Shown here piece after piece: positions 1 through 9,791 of a DNA stretch of 64,000 nucleotides. Source of the stretch: Acidobacteriota bacterium (GTDB lineage Bacteria > Acidobacteriota > Terriglobia > Acidiferrales > UBA7541). The DNA is taken from positions 19,809 to 83,808 of the forward strand of contig PLUM01000037.1 in assembly GCA_003165465.1 (NCBI GenBank), in the 5' to 3' direction. The first letter of the stretch is position 1. Each line of letters begins with the position of its first letter. The translations under genes and the position numbers were made by a program. The notes under the pieces are model-generated. The model was given only the letters and a program-made list of their open reading frames with translations. It did no database searches and was not told the origin of the DNA.

Positions 1-1025
1 GAATTGGAGTCCAGAAAAATGTGCGCGGGCTGGCCGATTTTTATCTTGCCGATTTCGCCTTCGGGAAGGAAGCCGCGCAGATAAACTTTGGAGAGATCGA
101 GCAGCGTCACGATCGCCGTGCCCGCCTGCACCACTTCGCCGGGCTCGGCGGCGCGCGTGAGCACGGTGCCGGAAAACGGCGCGACCACGGTCAGATCGGC
201 GCGATCCGCTTGCGCTTGCGCGAGCTGCGCCTCTGCCTGTGCGGCATCGGCTTTGGTCGCGGTCAGGGTCGATCCCTGCTGGGTAATCTGCATTTCGGCG
301 GCGGACACTTGCGCGCCGCGAATTTTCGGATTATCGAGGCTGGCCTGTGCGGTGGTCACCGCCCCGCGGGCCGCTTCCACGCGGCGCGCGGCCGAAGCCA
401 CCATCGCGGCTTGCTGATCGGCTTGCACTTCGGCCTGCAGGCCTTGCTGCGCGGAAGCCGCGCCAGTCTTGGCCAGCCGCGTGTACGCGTCGCGATTGAA
501 TTCGGCGAGCCGCAGTGCGGCTTGCTGCTCTGTGAGATCGGCCTCCGCCGCCGTCAGGTCCGCCTGCGCCTGACGAACGCGGCCTTCCGCATCGGTCGTC
601 GATTGTCCCGTTTGCAGTTGACTCTGGAGCAATTGATCGCGCAGAACGGAGACTTGATTGCCCGCGGCTTGCAATTTGGCGCGCGCGGCGGCGAGCGCGG
701 CGCGGGCCTGATCTTCGCGCGCGCGCACCTGCGCATCGTCGAGCCGCGCGATGACCTGGCCCGCGGTTACCGTGTCGCCTTCGCGAACGGTAATCTCGAG
801 AATTTTTCCGCTGGTTTTTGGGGCAACAGCGGAATCGTCGCCTTCCATGCGCCCGCTGAGCGCGAGGATGCTTTCCGGCAGGCTCGGCGTAGCGAAAAAT
901 ATCTTCCAGATCAGGAGCGCGGCCATGACCACCCCGGCGACGAGAAAGATTCTCACGACGCGCGATGCCGGCGCTTTGTTTTCCGGCTGCGTTTCGGCGA
1001 TCGGGCCGGTTTTTATTTCATCCAT
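1..1025 (-). CDS. HlyD/AcrA-type membrane-fusion (efflux periplasmic adaptor) protein, 3' end cut by window edge
   Basis: Reverse-strand translation MDEIKTGPIAETQPENKAPASRVVRIFLVAGVVMAALLIWKIFFATPS...GRMEGDDSAVAPKTSGKILEITVREGDTVTAGQVIARLDDAQV...VVAPFSGTVLTRAAEPGEVVQAGTAIVTLLDLSKVYLRGFLPEGEIGKIKIGQ: N-terminal TM, biotinyl-lipoyl-like halves, long Ala/Gln coiled coil. Confidence 0.9.
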   Translation of the reverse strand, partial: MDEIKTGPIAETQPENKAPASRVVRIFLVAGVVMAALLIWKIFFATPSLPESILALSGRMEGDDSAVAPKTSGKILEITVREGDTVTAGQVIARLDDAQVRAREDQARAALAAARAKLQAAGNQVSVLRDQLLQSQLQTGQSTTDAEGRVRQAQADLTAAEADLTEQQAALRLAEFNRDAYTRLAKTGAASAQQGLQAEVQADQQAAMVASAARRVEAARGAVTTAQASLDNPKIRGAQVSAAEMQITQQGSTLTATKADAAQAEAQLAQAQADRADLTVVAPFSGTVLTRAAEPGEVVQAGTAIVTLLDLSKVYLRGFLPEGEIGKIKIGQPAHIFLDSN

Positions 1026-1707
1026 GATATTTTCCGTTTCCCACTTTCTTTAAGTATGCGAACGAGAAATCCGCGATATGGTGCGCGATGCGGTCCAGTT
1101 GGTCCGGCGTAAGTTTCAGCTCCGGTTGCAACCGCGTGAGCACCGGACGCGAGAAGGCGTAGAAGAGAATCTGTCCAACAATACTGTTCACCGAGAGACG
1201 TGTGGTTTCGTGGCCGGGCGGCAAACCGATGATGGCGCCGACGGCCTTGCGCACGCGCTCGTAAATCGGGCGCATTCCTTCGTCCACCACGCGCGCCATC
1301 GCCGGCGTGGGATGCGAGAATTCGTGCATCACCAGGCGAAAGTGCCAGTCGGGCCGCGCTTCCTGGCACAGGCTCATCAGCCGCGCGCGAATCACTCCAC
1401 GAATGGTGTCTTCGGGAGAAAGGCTGGAATCGAGGGCGGCGCTCATTGCCGCGGTTTGAGCGGCGCGCACGGAATGCCGCAGCACCTCCGTGTACAGGCC
1501 CATCTTGTCGCCAAACGTATAATTCACGGCCGCGCCGTTCACGCCCGCACGGCGGCAAATGTCGCGAATGGTCGCGGCGGTATATCCGTGCTCGGCAAAT
1601 ACGCGGCCGGCCGCTTCGATCAGTTTTTTGCGCGTCAGATCCATGTCCTTGCCTTTGGCGCGAGGGCGGGCGGAGGACGAAGCGCGGGCTGGAGTGTGGC
1701 GGGGCAT
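1018..1707 (-). CDS. TetR/AcrR family transcriptional regulator (CerR-like C-terminal region)
   Basis: N-terminal HTH LIEAAGRVFAEHGYTAATIRDICRRAGVNGAAVNYTFGDKMGLYTEVL; start chosen at MPRHTPARAS; overlaps the HlyD gene start. Confidence 0.9.
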   Translation of the reverse strand: MPRHTPARASSSARPRAKGKDMDLTRKKLIEAAGRVFAEHGYTAATIRDICRRAGVNGAAVNYTFGDKMGLYTEVLRHSVRAAQTAAMSAALDSSLSPEDTIRGVIRARLMSLCQEARPDWHFRLVMHEFSHPTPAMARVVDEGMRPIYERVRKAVGAIIGLPPGHETTRLSVNSIVGQILFYAFSRPVLTRLQPELKLTPDQLDRIAHHIADFSFAYLKKVGNGKYHG

Positions 1708-1709
1708 AT

Positions 1710-1736
1710 CAAACATATGTTTAAAACAACTGTTTG
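1710..1736. promoter_or_regulatory. Putative TetR operator (nested palindromes CAAACATATGTTT / CAACTGTTTG)
   Basis: CAAACATATGTTTAAAACAACTGTTTG: perfect palindrome AAACATATGTTT plus outer CAAACA...TGTTTG, 3 nt upstream of the TetR start. Confidence 0.6.
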
Positions 1737-1845
1737 AATTTGTCAAGCGGAAAAGTCGGAGGGGGTTTCCGTTGAAACCAAAATGAAACAATTTACTTGT
1801 CCGCATGAACCGATGCGAAACAAATGGCCGATGGGGTTGTTTTAA

Positions 1846-1925
1846 GTAGCGCGGGCTTCAGCCTGCGGGTTTTGATTTGTGGCCAGCGAAAGTCAAAAGA
1901 ACACAGGCTGAAGCCTGTGCCACTG
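1846..1925. repeat. Dispersed palindromic repeat family A, copy A1
   Basis: GTAGCGCGGGCTTCAGCCTGCGGGTTTTGATTTGTGGCCAGCGAAAGTCAAAAGAACACAGGCTGAAGCCTGTGCCACT; same layout as copies near 28.2, 45.8, 48.5, 54.2 and 57.3 kb. Confidence 0.9.
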
Positions 1926-1952
1926 AGACCAGCGTCCGTTACTGGCTTTTTT

Positions 1953-3797
1953 CTAGATCACGCCCAGGTCGCGCGAGAGCTGCTCGGCTTCCTCGATCAA
2001 AGCGCCGAGGCTGACGGTGATGCCGTCGTTCCAGAAAGCCTCGCTCCGCGCGTCGAGGCCAAATGGCGCGAGCAATTCCACGACGTCTTTGGTGGAGCCG
2101 GAACGCAGGAGGTCGAGGTACAGCGGCTCGAACTTCGCGCCGAGGCGGGGGCGCTGCGCGAAGAGGCTTTGCGTCAAGAGTTCGCCGAACGCATAGCCGT
2201 AGACGTAAAACGGGCTGTGAAAATGCGGGACATACGCCCAGAGATGCTCGGAGTTTTCGTACGTGAAAAGTTCGCCTTCTTTGCCGTAGAGTTCCCTAGC
2301 GGTTTTCAGCCAGATGGCGTCCAGTTCCTCGACCGAGCGTTTCCTAGGCTCGCTCCAGGTTGCGTAGGACTCGTCCATGCCATGCAGGCGGCGCTCGAAG
2401 TTCGAAAAGCCGATCTGGCGGACGACCGTGTTGATCGTGCTATCGATCTTCGCCATGATCAGCGCCAGCAGCGAGTGTTTGTCTCCCGAACGCATCAGCC
2501 GTTCCTTCAAAAAGGTGAACGTGGTCATTTCGCCGAACACGGACGCCGTCTCGCAATACGCGATGGGGGCGTGGAACATGAGCGGACCCTGCGCTTCCCC
2601 GGCGAGGATGCCGTGAACGCCGTGCCCAAGTTCATGCGCGAGCGTCATCACGTCCTTGCTGGAGCCGAGATAATTCATCAGCGTGAAGGAGACGGGTTTT
2701 CCGCCGGGCAAAACGTGCGAGGAATTAAACGCGCCGCTCCGCTTTTCCTTCAGCACCGGAGCGTCGATGCGGCGGTCGGCAAAAAAACTTTTCACAATCG
2801 AGGTAAGCGTCGGGCTGAAGCTTTCGTACGAACTCGCGACGATTCCGGCGGCTTCGTCGAAGGGAATGATCGAGGTGTCGGCAAACGGCATGGGCGCGTT
2901 GCGGTCGCTCCAGCGCATCACGGTCAGCCCCAGATGGCGCGCCTTCAACTTGTAATAGCGCCGCGTCAGGGAGCCGCCCAGGGTGGTGACGGCATTGTGA
3001 AGAACGTTGACGACGGAGTCCGGAATTCGATTGGCTTTGTTGCGCAGGTCCATCGGGTGCGCGTATCCGCGTTCCTTGTCCTCGACCGCTTTCAGGCCGG
3101 TGACCATGTAGAGCGTCTGCGCGGCATATTTCGCGAACGGGCCGGCCAACTCGCCATTCACGCATTGCAGGGCCTCGGCGCGCTCGGCGGCATCCTTGGA
3201 TTCGGCGATGAGGTGCATCATCTCGGTGAGATTTTTCGTGCCGCCCCGAAATTCAAACGTAAGATCGGCTTCCACCTCGTCGAAGAAATCGCTCCACGAA
3301 CTGGAATCGAATGGCGAGCGTTTCACGAGGGCGGACTCCACGGCTTCAGTCAGAAAATGCCGCTTGAATGTGCGTATGTGTTCGATCCAGGGGCGGTGCT
3401 TGGAAACGATGGGATCGCTTTTATAAAATTGTTTGAGCGTATCGTCGCCGAGCTGGACGAGTTCCAATTCGAAGAAGGTCAGGTGTTCTCCGCGCATTGC
3501 GCTCAATTCACGCTGAACGGCGGCGTGCCTCGCCTTGATGGCCGAGTTCGTCAGATCCGTGCTCTCCCGCAGGAACAGGTACGAAGAGATTTGCCCGTTG
3601 AGCATTTCGATTTCCGAATAATCCTTGATCGCCGCGCCCAGCAGTTCGGCGAGCTTGCCCTTGTAGGCGAGGGAGAAATGTTTGGCCATTTCCGTGAGCT
3701 GGCTTAAGTCGGAATCCAGCCGCGGATCGGCGAGATCGGCGTAGAGAATGCCAAGGTCCCAGCGAATTTGGTCGATGTGTTCGAGTGTGTTTGCCAT
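1953..3797 (-). CDS. pepF: Oligoendopeptidase F (M3 family metallopeptidase)
   Basis: 614 aa; HELGHGVHG zinc motif; M3-type C-terminal half. Confidence 0.93.
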   Translation of the reverse strand: MANTLEHIDQIRWDLGILYADLADPRLDSDLSQLTEMAKHFSLAYKGKLAELLGAAIKDYSEIEMLNGQISSYLFLRESTDLTNSAIKARHAAVQRELSAMRGEHLTFFELELVQLGDDTLKQFYKSDPIVSKHRPWIEHIRTFKRHFLTEAVESALVKRSPFDSSSWSDFFDEVEADLTFEFRGGTKNLTEMMHLIAESKDAAERAEALQCVNGELAGPFAKYAAQTLYMVTGLKAVEDKERGYAHPMDLRNKANRIPDSVVNVLHNAVTTLGGSLTRRYYKLKARHLGLTVMRWSDRNAPMPFADTSIIPFDEAAGIVASSYESFSPTLTSIVKSFFADRRIDAPVLKEKRSGAFNSSHVLPGGKPVSFTLMNYLGSSKDVMTLAHELGHGVHGILAGEAQGPLMFHAPIAYCETASVFGEMTTFTFLKERLMRSGDKHSLLALIMAKIDSTINTVVRQIGFSNFERRLHGMDESYATWSEPRKRSVEELDAIWLKTARELYGKEGELFTYENSEHLWAYVPHFHSPFYVYGYAFGELLTQSLFAQRPRLGAKFEPLYLDLLRSGSTKDVVELLAPFGLDARSEAFWNDGITVSLGALIEEAEQLSRDLGVI

Positions 3798-4113
3798 TAT
3801 GACTGGATCTCCTGATGTGGCTTATCGAATGCGCGTGCCGCGGGGCACTCCGGATATTGTACCCCGGCGTTTTCGTGCGCGGGTTTGCGCCCTGCTGGAA
3901 GCCGCAAGCCGGGTGCCCCATCCTTCGCGTTTTGCGCGAAGTGTGGGTTCGCCGAGCACAAGCGACGATCGCTCCTACCCGGCAGCACAGGCTGTGGAGC
4001 CTACGCCATTCCGCGGAATTGGTGATATAATTCCGTCAAACCTATTGCCGTTGCAAGGCGGCGCAGATGTTTTGCTTTACTCCACGCAGCGCCGTTCTCG
4101 CAGGGAGGGTACC

Positions 4114-4398
4114 TTGGAAGAATCCCGGTCGTTCCTTTTACAAGTGCTCATGATTTCCTGGGGCGCCATTACGGCGGTTCTGACGGTGCTGGTCATTTAT
4201 CGAGGGACGCTGTCGTCAAAGGAAGACGATCAGATCTTCATTGACGCGGCCGAACAGCATCATTACAAGGATCAGCAGGCGATCATCGCCCGGATCACGC
4301 GGCTGACCAAGCCGATTATCGCTCTGGCGGTTGTTTCCGGAGCGCTTTTGCTGGCCAGCGCGGGGATCTGGATTTATGAGGGCCTCAAGAGCTTCTAG
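4114..4398 (+). CDS. Small membrane protein, unknown function (two predicted TM segments)
   Basis: LEESRSFLLQVLMISWGAITAVLTVLVIYRGTLSS...LIALAVVSGALLLASAGIWIYEGLKSF; TTG start preceded by GGGAGGG. Confidence 0.6.
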   Translation: MEESRSFLLQVLMISWGAITAVLTVLVIYRGTLSSKEDDQIFIDAAEQHHYKDQQAIIARITRLTKPIIALAVVSGALLLASAGIWIYEGLKSF

Positions 4399-4994
4399 GG
4401 CTTGCGGGGCTGGACGGAATTCATCGGGTGGTTGGACTCGGTAAGCGACGAGTCCACCACCGAGGAGTGGTCCAGTGTAATCAGCCATCGGTCGGCCTGC
4501 TTGATCAGGACGAGCGTGGTGTGCCCGCGGAATTGAGCTGTTCTGCCGTCTTTCTGCTGCACGGCGTAAATAAATTGGTAGGTAGCCCAGGCGGAATTCC
4601 CGGTCACTTTAATGAGGGTATTTGTCCGGTCCAGGCGCGCGCCGCTGACTTGAGCGCGTTGCTCCTGATAGGCTTTCAGGAAATCATTCCAGCCGATGAT
4701 GGGCTGTTCCCACACGCCGCTTACGATGACCACATTATCCGAGTAGTATTTGTGCAAGGATTCCGCGTCGCCCAGTTGCCAGTAGCCCAGGGCTTCGCCG
4801 ATGGCGCGATCGATGGCTTGCGGATCGGGCGTCTGCATCGCGGCTCTAAGGTCTTCTCCGGCATCGGTGGTGGGAACGTCTTTTTTCTTGTCCTTTTTTT
4901 GCGCGCCGGCCGGCATCGCAAAGATCATCAGGGCGAGCGCGGCGACCATCCAGATCTGGAATCGTTCCGCGCGTTTCGTTGAGGCGTGTCTCAT
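4395..4994 (-). CDS. Secreted SnoaL/NTF2-like (DUF4440-type) protein
   Basis: Signal peptide MRHASTKRAERFQIWMVAALALMIFAMPAGAQ then a fold-typical DAESLHKYYSDNVVIVSG...RWLITLDHSS. Confidence 0.75.
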   Translation of the reverse strand: MRHASTKRAERFQIWMVAALALMIFAMPAGAQKKDKKKDVPTTDAGEDLRAAMQTPDPQAIDRAIGEALGYWQLGDAESLHKYYSDNVVIVSGVWEQPIIGWNDFLKAYQEQRAQVSGARLDRTNTLIKVTGNSAWATYQFIYAVQQKDGRTAQFRGHTTLVLIKQADRWLITLDHSSVVDSSLTESNHPMNSVQPRKP

Positions 4995-5143
4995 GTCTGC
5001 TCCTCCGGCTTCGCTTCTGTCCGCACTTTTGTTCGCACCTCTGTTCGCATCTCGCTCGTGAAGATAGCACAAACCGATTTGCGCCAGCCGGGAATTGGCG
5101 GGTGTCGTGCCAGTGCCCGCATTCCAGGAGCGAAGATCCGTCA

Positions 5144-8100
5144 CTAGAAGCGCGTCTTCCGGACGACGTCGAGGCCAAATGTCCCGTTCTCATCGCGCAG
5201 GGCAATCACCGAGAATTCGCGGTTAATCGAATATTCGATCTGGATCACTTGATACTGCGTCGTTGTGATGTCCGTGATGTAGGTGATCACGAGGCCGCGG
5301 GTAATCTGCTGTTCGATCGTGACGCTGGCGATCGTATTTTGTTGCGTGTTCAATCCCGCAACCGACGGCCCGACGCCGAAATGGCTGATCCCGAATAGCC
5401 GCTGTACGCGCCCGCCCAACTGGCTGGAGATCGCTTCGGAAAGCAGCGTCGATGCGCCCACGCCCAGCGTCTGCCCCGTGGCGCTGCGTGCCGCGCTTTC
5501 CTCGCCAGTTTGGCCCAAGGCGAGCAATTCGATAATGTCGCTGGAGGGCAGCGGCGGGTCGGAGCGATACGCCAGCGTCAATCGGCTGGCCGGGCCCGTG
5601 AAATCGAGAGTGACTTCAAACTGGCGGATCGTGGTGGTGGCCTCGACGTTCACCACCGGATCGAGGCGAAGCGGATTGGCGAAATTGATGTCTCCTCGGG
5701 CAATCGTATAATGACTGCCGCGAAAACTCATTTCTCCGCCCAACAAGTGAATGTGTCCGAGCAGAATCGGATGCTCCCAGGTTCCGCGCAAGCGCAGATT
5801 CGCGTCCGTCAGCAAGCGCGCGCCCGTCCACTCCATGCGCGAATCGGGGCTGGATACCGCCTGGATATCGAATTGCAAATTTCGGAGAAACGCGGAATCC
5901 GTGGTGAACCCGGTCGCGGGTTCCTTGGAGGAAACCAGGAAACTCCCGAAATCGAATCCTTCCACCATCAGCAGGCGATCCACAACGATGCGCCCGGAAA
6001 GCGTCGCCGCTTCATCGTTACCCGCAAGGCGCAAGGTGCCGCCTCCCATCCAGCTCATTCCCACCGGATAGCGAATGCGAAGCTGGTCGGAACGCGCATT
6101 GATCACATAGTTGATCGGCCCTTCGCCATACATCACCGTGCCACCGATGGTGAGCCGGCCACCGCCGCTTTCCGCGACGACGTTATCAAACACCACGCGG
6201 CTCGCGTCAAAATTAAAATCTCCGGCAACATTGCTCAGTCCCATCGGGAATTCTCCGTAACGCAGCGAAGCGCCCTCGACGTGAACTTTACCGTTAAAGC
6301 GCGGTGTGGCCACGGTCCCGCCGACCGCCGCATTGATCTGCGCCCGCCCGCTCGCTTCCAGTTGCGGCAGGAAACCGGAGAGGAGTTGCAGGCTGGCCAA
6401 TCCATCGAGGCGCAGATTGAGGGCTCGATCACCGGTGAAACGTGCCGAACCGCTTATGTGGACGTCCGTGTCGGTCCCGCGGAGATTCGCCCGCTCGACA
6501 CGCACCTCGTCTCGCCGGTAGGTGAGGCGCACGGGACCGACATTTTCCAGCTTCACGGTTTGAAAATCGAACAGGAGGCGGTAAAGATTTACTTCCACGG
6601 CGAGCGTCTCGGGATGCGCGCCGAAGCCCGCGACGGCAAAATGGCCATCCACCATACTGTGGCCATTCAGATGGGAAAGATGCAACGCGGAGACAATGAA
6701 CGGATTGAAATCGATTCCTTCCGCCGTGGCTTCGGCCGTCACCGGATAATCGCCATCGAGTCCCATGTCTATTTTTCCGGAAAGCTTCCCCGACGGCATT
6801 GCCGAATCGATCGTCGCACTCAGGTGGCGGCCATCCGAATCGACTTTTCCGTCAAAGCTTCCCACCACGTCGTTGCCCAGCTTCAAGTCGACCAAACGCA
6901 GCGTGGCATGCAATTCGGGCGCGCGTAACGGTCCCTCGCCGTGGGCTTGAAGATTGAGGCGGCCGGCAACGGGCAGGTGCGCCATTTGGATTGCGTCGAT
7001 CGATTCGAGAGGAATTGCCGCGCCCGTGACGTCAAACGACACGTTGCGCGTGCCGGTGTGATAATCGAGATTTCCCGTCAGAATGCCGGCGGGCGCGCCC
7101 GGCGTGTGCGCCGCCAGGCGCACTTCCGCGTTCAAGATTCGCACTTCGCCCGGTTGAACCGCCAATTGCCCGCGCGCTCGCTCGAAGCGCCAGGCGCCGG
7201 CCGTTGCGTCCGCGAGATCGAACAATCCCGAGAATTCGGGCTGCGCGCGCGTGCCCTTTCCGTGAAATTGTCCGGTAAGCAAGCCGTGCGCCGGATAGGA
7301 CGTCCCCAGGAGTTTTTGCAGGTCGTCCGTATCGGAGCCGACCAGGTTGGCGTCGGCCTTCCATTCGCTTTCCGGGGTAAACTCCCATTCATCAAGGTCC
7401 ATGGTCAGTTCCAAATCCACGGAGGCTCGGCCCCGGCGCGCTCGCGCTCGCGCGAAATAAAACTGATTGGACGAGTAGGTCGTCTCCCCTTCCAGTTCGT
7501 CCCAGAGCAACGAGCCATATCGCGCCTGCGTCGCCTTGGCGTGTCCCGTGAAGGTGGGGTCGCCCACCGGCCCCGTGAGGCGTCCCTCCCAATGAACGTG
7601 GCCGCCGATCACTTCAGGTTTCTCGTCCGGGCCGCTTAGGCGATTGATGAAGTCGTCCCACAAGGTGAGGTCCTCGGTGTCCACCGTCAGGTCAATCGAA
7701 GAATCAACCGTGCTGAGAGCGCCGCGAAACTGGATGCGGCTGGAGGGAGTTGTAATTTCAGCGGGGAGAAATACGAACTGCCTGTGATCCATGTTGAAGT
7801 GAAATCCGAAGTGCGCGGATGTCGGAATCTGCCCGGGAGCGAGCGTTGCGGGAGGCGTCCACACCGTGGTCCCTTGCGAATCGACGTGCTGTAAATCGGC
7901 GACCCATGTGGTTGTGGCGTCGATATCCATGCGGCTGCCCCAGTGCAGGGGAATGATCGGGAGATTCTTGTTGTCTTCCGCGGCCAGCGCCTTGCGCAGA
8001 TCCAGCCCGCGAATTTTCGAATCGGCTCGAAATTCGAGCTTCGCAAGATTCACGCTCACGTGGCTGCTCACATTTCCGCCAAGCGCCAGGGCTTCCAGAT

Positions 8101-9112
8101 CGGGCAGATCCACCGTGCGATTGTCGGCATGGTAGCTGCCGTGCGCGGACATGTTGCCGGGATGAAACCATTCGTTCTTCACCGTGATCCGGTCGGCCGT
8201 ATAACGTCCGCTGAAATTTACATGGTCGGGCGAGTAGCTTGCTTCGCCGGTAAACTCGATGTGCGCGCCCGGCACGTCCTGCCAGCGCAGAATCGTCCAC
8301 AGGTCTTCGAGGCGCACCTGGCCGCGATACCGGAAGGTCCAGGCAGGCTGCGCGAAATTCGCCAGGTCGGCCTGCGCGTCGATTTCGCTGCCGGCCGTTT
8401 TCCATTGCAACTGCGTCACGGAGAGCGAATTCTGCCGGAGAATGAATCGCCCCGAGAAATTCGACGTGAAGGGCAAGTTGCTCATGGCCGCGATTTCGAA
8501 GTTCTGCCAGGCGATCCGGCCAACGTAGGCTGGGTGTCCGCCGTCGCCAGCATAGTTCATGGCATATTCGAAACGCCCGCCCCTGGCCTGGAGCGGGATT
8601 CGCGTGTCATTCCACAGAATTTCGCCGTCATCGAGGCGCAACTGCGCAATCTTCAAATCGAAAAGGCTCCGAATTGCCAGCGCACCGGCGCTCACGGAAA
8701 TTTTTGGACCGGGGATATTCGTCGAGCCGTCCTTCGCGACTTGAACGTGCGCCGAGAAGCGGGAAATCGTCACATTACCCAGCGAAATCCTGCGTCCCCA
8801 GAACGATTCGATATGAATGTTGAGCTGCAAGGCATCCGCGTGAAACAGCGGAGGGCTGCCTGCCGGTTCCCGGCCATGCAAGGTTAATCCGTCGAAACGC
8901 GCGGTGAGCAACCGCCAACTAAAATGGACATTGCCCACCTCGACGTGCGCCCCGGTGGTTCTCTCCAACTGTTCGACAATCGTGCGGCGGGCCCAGCGGT
9001 CCACGAGCCCTGTGGCGACCGCATAGGAAAGGACCAGTCCCGTGGCCAGTGCCAGGGCGACGGCAATCCCCAGCCCGTGTTTCAGTCCGAATTTACGCTT
9101 GGTTTCGTTCAT
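5144..9112 (-). CDS. tamB: TamB-like translocation/assembly module protein (DUF490, AsmA-like)
   Basis: 1322 aa, single N-terminal TM, repetitive beta-rich body, C-terminal DUF490-type region (FTGPASRLTLAYRSDPPLPSSDIIELLALGQT). Confidence 0.85.
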   Translation of the reverse strand: MNETKRKFGLKHGLGIAVALALATGLVLSYAVATGLVDRWARRTIVEQLERTTGAHVEVGNVHFSWRLLTARFDGLTLHGREPAGSPPLFHADALQLNIHIESFWGRRISLGNVTISRFSAHVQVAKDGSTNIPGPKISVSAGALAIRSLFDLKIAQLRLDDGEILWNDTRIPLQARGGRFEYAMNYAGDGGHPAYVGRIAWQNFEIAAMSNLPFTSNFSGRFILRQNSLSVTQLQWKTAGSEIDAQADLANFAQPAWTFRYRGQVRLEDLWTILRWQDVPGAHIEFTGEASYSPDHVNFSGRYTADRITVKNEWFHPGNMSAHGSYHADNRTVDLPDLEALALGGNVSSHVSVNLAKLEFRADSKIRGLDLRKALAAEDNKNLPIIPLHWGSRMDIDATTTWVADLQHVDSQGTTVWTPPATLAPGQIPTSAHFGFHFNMDHRQFVFLPAEITTPSSRIQFRGALSTVDSSIDLTVDTEDLTLWDDFINRLSGPDEKPEVIGGHVHWEGRLTGPVGDPTFTGHAKATQARYGSLLWDELEGETTYSSNQFYFARARARRGRASVDLELTMDLDEWEFTPESEWKADANLVGSDTDDLQKLLGTSYPAHGLLTGQFHGKGTRAQPEFSGLFDLADATAGAWRFERARGQLAVQPGEVRILNAEVRLAAHTPGAPAGILTGNLDYHTGTRNVSFDVTGAAIPLESIDAIQMAHLPVAGRLNLQAHGEGPLRAPELHATLRLVDLKLGNDVVGSFDGKVDSDGRHLSATIDSAMPSGKLSGKIDMGLDGDYPVTAEATAEGIDFNPFIVSALHLSHLNGHSMVDGHFAVAGFGAHPETLAVEVNLYRLLFDFQTVKLENVGPVRLTYRRDEVRVERANLRGTDTDVHISGSARFTGDRALNLRLDGLASLQLLSGFLPQLEASGRAQINAAVGGTVATPRFNGKVHVEGASLRYGEFPMGLSNVAGDFNFDASRVVFDNVVAESGGGRLTIGGTVMYGEGPINYVINARSDQLRIRYPVGMSWMGGGTLRLAGNDEAATLSGRIVVDRLLMVEGFDFGSFLVSSKEPATGFTTDSAFLRNLQFDIQAVSSPDSRMEWTGARLLTDANLRLRGTWEHPILLGHIHLLGGEMSFRGSHYTIARGDINFANPLRLDPVVNVEATTTIRQFEVTLDFTGPASRLTLAYRSDPPLPSSDIIELLALGQTGEESAARSATGQTLGVGASTLLSEAISSQLGGRVQRLFGISHFGVGPSVAGLNTQQNTIASVTIEQQITRGLVITYITDITTTQYQVIQIEYSINREFSVIALRDENGTFGLDVVRKTRF

Positions 9113-9134
9113 GGTTTCGAATGCCGGTTGCCGG

Positions 9135-9791
9135 TCAGGGTTTGCCGCTCGATGTTTCGATCTCTATTTTCAGCCGCGATTTTGTTTCGTCCAGCCATTT
9201 CACCGTCTGGCCGCTGATTCCCCGCTGAACGAGCAGTTCGCGGATTTGTCCTTCGACCGCGGCAGGGGCCGGCGCCGGCTGATTTGTTTTCGCAAGCTCC
9301 GGCAGCAATTCCTTCTGGTAATACGAGTCAATGTCCTCGGGTTCGATTTGCACGGTCGACCGGAATTTGTAGTCGATGTATCGCTCGACGTAAATCTGGC
9401 GCCTCAGCAACTGCCTCACCTGGGCTGGGGAAAGGCCAAGCTCGTTCAGGCGGGATGCATAATTTTCCGGACTCGCAAAATGCTCTCCGAGCCTAGCCAG
9501 TTCGCGGTCAATCTCCGATTTTGCGGGCTCCGGAAAATGCGCCGCCGCAGCCTCGGTCCCCACCACCCACTGTTCGATCAATTCTTCGAGCAGCTTATCG
9601 TCGCTCTCCGCATGGTCTTCGATCAGTTGCTGGAGGGCGCCCAGTTCGCGCACCTGGCTCTCGAGAATAATATCGCCCTCGATGCGCGCGACGATGCGGT
9701 CCACCACGCGCGACGATTGCGCGGCCGCGGCGGCGCAAGGGGCATGCGCCAGGGCCGCGAACATAACGAAAATGAAAATGGTGCGCCGCAT
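9135..9791 (-). CDS. SurA-N-like periplasmic chaperone / peptidyl-prolyl isomerase-like protein
   Basis: Signal peptide MRRTIFIFVMFAALAHAPCAAAAA; VVDRIVARIEGDIILESQVRE as in SurA N-domains; start overlaps the BamA stop. Confidence 0.7.
   Translation of the reverse strand: MRRTIFIFVMFAALAHAPCAAAAAQSSRVVDRIVARIEGDIILESQVRELGALQQLIEDHAESDDKLLEELIEQWVVGTEAAAAHFPEPAKSEIDRELARLGEHFASPENYASRLNELGLSPAQVRQLLRRQIYVERYIDYKFRSTVQIEPEDIDSYYQKELLPELAKTNQPAPAPAAVEGQIRELLVQRGISGQTVKWLDETKSRLKIEIETSSGKP

Noticed and set aside
1824-3707. 627-aa plus-strand ORF
   Set aside because: Antisense to pepF (HELGHGVHG motif on the minus strand) and begins inside repeat A1; no recognisable domain.
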